From Ceratodon purpureus (lineage: Eukaryota > Streptophyta > Bryopsida > Pseudoditrichales > Ditrichaceae), in contig CM026426.1 in the NCBI GenBank assembly GCA_014871385.1, positions 67,293,692 to 67,357,691 of the forward strand: a stretch of 64,000 nucleotides of DNA. Reading direction: 5' to 3'. The translations under genes and the position numbers were made by a program. The notes under the pieces were generated by a model, which did no database searches, was not told the origin of the DNA, and worked only from the letters and a program-made list of their open reading frames with translations. Below, in pieces: positions 58,437-64,000 of this stretch. How positions within the stretch are numbered: position 1 is the first letter of the stretch; every line of letters begins with the position of its first letter.

Positions 58437-58979
58437 TTATCCCCCTTTTAGCTTGCATCTGCCCTCAGATGCTCATGTTCGGGTTTTATGTTTTTAACCG
58501 AAAAAAATAAAGGTATTAAAAAAAACAAAAATGGAAGTCGTAGTGGTCCTACCACTATGCTGGCCTAGCACTACTGTCTAGCCACTAACTGGTGCCGCCC
58601 CTCCTGCTGCTGATGCTGGTCCCCCTGGTGCTACCTCTGGTCCTGAAGCTAGTGGCACTGATGGGGTAGTGGGATCAAGACCTACTGGCCCATCAACACC
58701 CGAAGTTGTCCCCAAGCCACTGCTCGAAGCTCCCCCCATGTCTCCAAACTGCCCACCATCAGGCATCTCCTGATCTGCCCCCTCATCCTGGTCATCCTCA
58801 GACTAGTAAACAAAAGATGGGTAAGCCTCAGCAAACCTCATCAAGTATCTGGAGTACCTGGCCTGATCCTCCGTGTAGGCCTAGATCTGATCCAGTACCT
58901 GCTTCTTGGAGGTAGACAGCAGATGTCTAGTCAACCCCCTAGAAGCCTGAGAAGAATTGGCCTCAGCCACCTCAACCCT

Positions 58980-59627
58980 CTACCTAAGCTGCTGGTTCTC
59001 CAGGAGCAGCGTGTCAAAGTCCCTAAACCTCGCACTAGTCCTGGCCTCCAACTCCATCCTCCTGGTCCTTACTACCTCTGCTTGGACCCCCTGATCAACC
59101 CAAGCCTGTCTCTCCCTCTCCTGGTCCTGCTGGATTGCCACCAACTGCTGCTTGGCTTGCTGTAGTTGGGCAGCCAAGACCCGAATCTGCTCCTCCTGGC
59201 CAAGTCTGGTGTTCAGCAACACCTGGTAACTTGGGCCAGACCGGTCCTCCTGCTCCTGTAACACCTGTACCCGAGAAGCCTGTGCCAATGCTACCTGTAA
59301 ATGCTGAACCAATTGGCCCACCTCCTTGGTGACATCCACCTGATCCTCCCTGACTGCTGGGGCTGGTGTGAATCTGGTCTCCACTGATCCTATGGGTACC
59401 TCCAACACTGGCTCATCTTGGTGGTCCATGGGAACCTGCTCGTGTACTTGGTCCTCCATAACCTGGTTCTGGTGCTGCTCTGGTGGCTGCTCCTCTAGGT
59501 GCTCTTGGTGTTCGCCCTGGTACTGTCCCTCTGAAACTGGCCACTGTCTGTTGGCCACTGGGGCAGAAACTAAAACCAACTCAGGGCTGCTAGAGATCTG
59601 TACTGGGCTATTTACCTGCCCACACAT
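58980..59627 (-). pseudogene. Extra retroelement ORF, coiled-coil part
   Basis: A Gln/Glu-rich frame with heptad-like segments (EEQIRVLAAQLQQAKQQLVA, RTRRMELEARTSARFRDFD) predicted to form a coiled coil. It lies immediately downstream of the 59640-60824 frame on the same strand and is part of the same extra coding region of the element. Confidence 0.4.
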
Positions 59628-59639
59628 CCTCCTCGGCTG

Positions 59640-60824
59640 CTATCCTCCTGCTCCTGGGGTGATAGCACCTGTCACCTCTGCCTCCAGGGAACCCAAACTG
59701 GTCTCTCGGTATTTGGGGGTATTCCCCAGCCTCCTCAATCTCTTGAGCCCACCTGACTGCTCCACTAGTGCTGATGGAGATGCCTCGGCCTTCCTCTTGC
59801 CCTTCCTCTGCTGCTGTGACAGTCCTGGTGATGAGGAAGACTGCCGCTCTACAGAAGTCGCCTGGTCCTCCTGCCTGATCAGCTGAGTCTGAAAACCCTC
59901 TCCACTAGCCACATCCGGTGGCAGTACACCTGATGGGCGGACTGGGGTCACATCTGGTGGTCCTGCACTATCATCCTCACTCTCACTAGAGATCACCTGA
60001 GGAGCCGGATCCACATATTCCTCATCATCCGGGAACCAGTTCCGAAGCAAGGCATCCATCAACTCTACCCCCTTGATTTCCCTGGTCGGACTGGTGTGAA
60101 TCCCAATGAGCATCCTCCTCAAGCCGGATAAAATCAGAGGGGCCCAGTTGTGGTCTCCCTTCTTCACAGCCTGGTACAGGTTCTCCAGCAGCTCGGTACT
60201 GGCGTACAGAGACTTCTTCTTCACACACATGATCTCCACCAGTGCCTTGACCCTGTCCTGGTATGGCTCATCAAACCCCCTGATCCTGGTCCCATCAGAT
60301 GTGTGATCTGCCCTAGTCAACCCAAACATGGTCATGTACTTCTTATCCAGGGAAGTACTGGCCTTGGGAACCTGTGGTGTCCTGGTCCCCTCAATCCCCA
60401 AAGCCTGCTGTATGGTCCATGCTGTGATCTCCACTGGAATACCCCTCACTGTGGCTCGAATAGGCATGCTGTACTCAATCTTCTCCCCCTTCGTGTACTG
60501 GAATCCCTCCACCAGGTCTCCTACCAGCTCTGTATGTGGTGCTGGCCAGGTGTACTCATAAAACCTCCCCAGACTCACCTGCTCTGCCCATACATCATCC
60601 TTGAGGTCCCTCCAACCCTGCCAATGCTCTAAGGGAAGGAAGGTGAGCTGAATAGCTCTGCCTACCTTCCTCTCAACCCTGGTCCTTCTGGGAGCTCTGG
60701 CCATGGGATCAGTGAACTTCCTCCTGGTGGTATTCCCTGCCACTGGACTCTGTACCCCCCCTGGTCCCTCTCCTGGTCCCTCCTGAGTCGGCTGTGGGGG
60801 CTCTTCGCCCTCCCTCTGCTCCAT
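59640..60824 (-). pseudogene. Extra retroelement ORF (394 codons) of the plant-transposon-protein type
   Basis: The N-terminal half has WPAPHTELVGDLVEGFQYTK, then IRATVRGIPVEITAWTIQQA-LGI. A V.RG..V......I...LGI pattern is typical of the 'putative plant transposon protein' domain found in extra ORFs of Athila/Ogre-like elements. The C-terminal half is acidic and Ser/Pro-rich with a basic KGKRKAEA stretch. No signal peptide or transmembrane helix is evident, so I would not call it an envelope. Function unknown. Confidence 0.5.
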
Positions 60825-61040
60825 CTCCTCTTGGTGTTGTCTAACACCTGGTCCCTATAGGTAAGGCCTAAGGTCGCCCTTCTGCCCTAGCCTCCTGGTA
60901 GGTGTCGCAGTCCTGGTGTCTTCAGCCCCTGTTACCCTCCTAGTATCCCGACCCCCCCAGTTTTCTACTGCTCTGATCAATTTATCCATTCTTAATTTTT
61001 CTCTTGTTTTAATTTTTTCGATTTTTTCTCTATCCCTTGG

Positions 61041-62660
61041 CTAGTTTACCTCTACTGTTTGCCCCCTCTGTTCTGACTCACTACCCTTACCCCAGTCCCT
61101 AAAAGTTAGGACTGAACTATCTGGCTGAATCCCTCTCCAACTGTTCCCTGAATGGTGTCCACTGTCTACTGTTTCCCTAGACTGCCCCTTTACTATGCGC
61201 CCCCCTTTAATCCCGAGCTTATAAGCTCTCTTGGATATAGGGTCACTGTAATTTACCTGACACTCCCGTCCGATGGTGCGCCCTCCTCTGGTTTTGTTTG
61301 CTGCAAACTGCTCTTCGTTTGACCTCCAGCTCCTCCTCTGGTTGTCTTCAGTCCCTCGAGCTTCGGCCCCTGCTCGCAGCCCCTGAAATGCTTCTGTTCT
61401 CCTCTTGCTGCCTCGGCTCACCACCCCAACCCCTTGGCAATGATGATCCTCTCCTTGTTCCTGACTACTAATCCCTCTATCGCTCTGCCGAGGCTCCTCC
61501 GACAGTCGAAACCCTACTACTGTTTGCTGCTCTCGTCTGGGTGCAGTGCCTTCTTGCTGTTGGGTTCTTGGGCTGTGCTGAGCTGCTGCTGCCGCCCCCT
61601 TGTCCCTCTTCGCTCTACTGCCGCCGTCCTCTCCTCTTCTCTCAGTGTGGCTCCGCTCCCTTGGCTGATGGCGATGGGTTGCTGTGTTGCCTGGTTGTGT
61701 TCCGCCGCCACTGTCTTCCCTTCTCCGGGCAGAGCTCCACCTCTTCTCCTGCTGTTGGTGGGTTGTAGCGTCGCCTCTGCCGCCCTCTTCTGTCCGCTCC
61801 TTGGTGCTGTGCAGCTCCCTCTCTTGCTGTCCGCGGGCTGAGTCGCTCGGATCCTGGTGTGCACCTCCGTTGTTGTCTACTGCCCCCACTTTGATGCAGC
61901 CAATCCGCTCCCTTGGCTGCTGTTGGTGTACTCCACCGTCGCTCCCGATCTGTAACCCTCCGCCCCGGCTTCCTTGTATGATGGCGCCCTCTTGTTGTGC
62001 TCCCTCGCTGTCCAGCTGCGCCTCCTCTTCTTGCAGCCTTCGGGTCCCGGTCTCCTCTCCTTCAAACCCTAGCTGCTCCCCTCTGTTTCTGCTGTGATTC
62101 TGAGCTGCCCAACGGCGCAGCCTATCTCCTAAGGGGATAGCTGCCGCCCTCCCAAGCTGCTCTCCTTCTTGCCTCCAGCCCGTGCTATGTGTCTCCGGAG
62201 CTCCCTTCTGCCCTCCCCTAGCTGTGCTGCTCCAGCGAAAAAAGGCTGGGTCCTTCGTCTTGTAGAGGTAATATACCTCTGCCCTTCTCTCTGGCCAAAC
62301 TTCTTCATCCGCATTGGATGAACGTCCCGCTGGCGGATTTTCATCCGTAGTGGATGATCTTCCTGTTGGATGAATTTCATCAAGACTGGATGAAAACCCT
62401 AGTCTTCGACTTTCATCCCTAAGGGATGAAAGTTCTAGTCTTCCTTCTCTAGTGAATAAGCCTCTTGTTTGCCCGTTTCCATCCACAGGGGATGAAATCC
62501 GCCTATTGGAGAGACTCTGTTCTGACCCGCCACAGTGGAACTGCTCCCTTGGCTGCTCCATTTCCTGTTCCCGTTTCACAGAAATAATTCCCACAACCCC
62601 ACAAAAAACTGCAGACTGCTTCCTTTCTTTCTCTTCTGCCCCTTTTTTGATTCCTTCCAC
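61041..62660 (-). other. Long low-complexity frame (539 codons) in the retroelement
   Basis: A Glu/Gln/Arg/Gly-rich open frame with no recognisable domain. Its sister frames on both strands are also open over long stretches, which suggests biased composition, not selection for protein. The segment 62300-62515 carries TTTCATCC...GGATGAA hairpins. Confidence 0.3.
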
Positions 62661-62811
62661 TTTTCTAATTATTTTTTCTTTTTGATTTTTTCCTTTCGTC
62701 TATAATTTTTTCCTCTATTTCGCCTTCATCCTCTTTTTCTAACCCCTGTTCCTTTTCCCACCTGTTCTGCTGCCTCTCTTGTTTTTCCTGTCCTTGTTCT
62801 TCTCTGCTGCC

Positions 62812-63996
62812 CTACTCCTGTCTGTTCTTGTTTTGAAGGTCTTGATCTTCGCCCTGGTCTTCTTTGCTTCTGTCTATCTGGTCTTGTGCTACTTCTTGGT
62901 CTTGTCTGCTGCCTTGGTCCTGTGCTTCGTCCTTGTCTTTTCTGCTGCTTTGGTCCTGTGGTCCTGGTGTCTTGCTAGTGCTGGCACTACCCTGTCCACC
63001 AAAACTGGTCCCTTCCTGGCCTGCGTAAGCACTATCCCCCTTTTGCTGTTCGACCAATCCCTTGGTCGAATCTCCAGGTGTCACAGTAACAAGCTGGTCT
63101 TGGTCGTAGAACCTGTATGGCTTCAGCTTGTTGATGTTTACAATCACTGGGTCAGGCTCGAAATTCTGCACTGAAACCAACAAAGCAGTATTGTTAGGCA
63201 GTCTGTACTGGATCCTGTAAGGCCCAAACCACCTGCTCTTGAATTTACCCACATGCTCCTTGTGTCCCTTGGGGAACCAGAGTACGTAGTCCCCAATCTG
63301 AAAATCCTTCCGCTTGTAATGCTGTTGGCTCCAAAGCGACCTGTTCCACTGTCTGGCTCCTGCAACCTCCTGTGCATCCGGCCTGGTGGTGTCCATCTGC
63401 TCCAAGTCTGCTACCCTGGCCTGCAACACTCGAGCTGGTGTATATTCGATGTCCAGACTGGTCCTCTTGGTTGGAACTAAGTATTCCGTGGGCATTAATG
63501 GATGCAGCCCATATACCAGTTGAAATGGCGTATACCTTGTTGTCACCTTGAAAGCAATCCTATATGAAAACAACACTGTATGCAAGTGTTCATCTCAATC
63601 TGTCCTCTTCTCATTGACCAGTTTGCTAAGCAATTGGCCAATTACCTTGTTGGTTGATTCTGCCTGGCCATTACCCTGGGGGTAATAGGTCGTAGAAGTC
63701 CGGTGCTGGAGCAGAAAATGCTCCACCAGGTGCTCAATGGCCTCATTAATAAAATGAGAACCCTGCTCACTGACCAGTGTCAAAGGACACCCGTACCTGG
63801 TGAGTATCTGCTCATATAAAAACTTTGCGGTCACTGCTGCTGAATTTGTCCTTAATGCCCTGGCCTCCACCCACTTGGTAGCATAATCTGTAGCCACCAG
63901 TATATACCTGTTTCCTGTTTTGGTTGCCATAGGCTTGACTGGTCCTATAAAATCCAGCCCCCATTTCATGAACGGCTCTGCTGGCATACTGGTCAC
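62812..63996 (-). pseudogene. Ty3-type integrase (core and C-terminal domain)
   Basis: The core has [49 protein letters not shown] and [19 protein letters not shown], the catalytic-core pattern of Ty3 integrases. The following frame gives RYTPFQLVYGLHPLMPTEY, a GPY/F-type module (GPYRIQYRL) and the C-terminal LKPYRF. A Gln/Asp-rich tail (QDQSSRKDKDEAQDQGSRQD) ends it. The element is broken here. Confidence 0.85.
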
Positions 63997-64000
63997 CAGT

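Larger units (their letters stand above)
57620..64000 (-). mobile_element. Ty3-type LTR retrotransposon, 3' part (continues beyond window)
   Basis: Read on the minus strand the order is integrase, a long 3' region with extra ORFs, a polypurine tract and the 3' LTR. Gag, protease, reverse transcriptase, primer site and 5' LTR would lie beyond 64000. The extra ORFs between integrase and the LTR point to the Tat/Athila-like branch of plant Ty3 elements. The coding parts are broken in at least a few places, and age cannot be judged without the second LTR. Confidence 0.75.

Noticed and set aside
61041-62660. 539-residue retroelement protein
   Set aside because: Low-complexity Glu/Gln/Arg composition, several other frames open over the same span, no domain; more likely a compositional artefact.

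Overview
The window reads as nuclear DNA of a green plant, most likely a non-seed streptophyte (bryophyte, lycophyte, fern or charophyte alga). The evidence is a degenerate block of Arabidopsis-type telomere motif (TTTAGGG) at 1.9-2.0 kb, GT-AG introns, a Mutator-class transposase and plant-type Ty3 integrase, and fragments of plant coat-complex and elongation-factor genes. Family names rest on recalled sequence similarity, not on a search. Most genes here are decayed; the window is largely a TE-rich, gene-poor block in which GC-richer islands (about 0-1.8, 6.6-21.2, 34.4-36, 40.8-64 kb) sit in very AT-rich DNA (2-6.6 and 21.2-34 kb).

Layout. 0-1.1 kb: N-terminal half of a transposase-like gene on the minus strand, with palindromes in its leader intron. 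1.9-6.6 kb: AT-rich repeats, two of which form about 500-bp inverted arms around a small gene made of two 80-residue repeats. 6.6-15.6 kb: the most unusual part. It holds a long decayed gene with a ParB-like motif and a possible DNA-methyltransferase-like motif, an FCP1-like phosphatase gene and an intact two-exon small gene. The introns and spacers carry many copies of a roughly 21-28 bp palindrome (TTTAGCTCGA/TCGAGCTAAA), including an array spaced every 52 bp. 15.7-21.2 kb: a Mutator-like (MULE) transposase gene with intact small minus-strand ORFs on either side.

21.2-34 kb: an ORF desert holding a pogo-like MITE, a larger TIR element, a degenerate 31-bp minisatellite, retroposon tails and a piggyBac-like MITE. 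34.6-42 kb: two diverged copies, in opposite orientation, of a gene for a coiled-coil protein with a C-terminal RING-like zinc site; a Mutator MITE with a 9-bp target duplication lies between them. 43.5-44.6 kb: LINE remnant. 45.3-57.1 kb: partial, intron-containing pieces of three host genes (SEC12/PHF1-like, beta-COP, SPT5) around a nearly whole four-exon DDE-type transposase gene. 57.6-64 kb: the 3' part of a broken Ty3-type LTR retrotransposon on the minus strand, with extra ORFs between integrase and 3' LTR.

The best candidate for something undescribed is 6.6-15.6 kb: palindromes that lie in introns and spacers but in no exon I examined, a variant class with changes matched on both arms, and a neighbouring gene that may encode a ParB-like, methylase-like protein.
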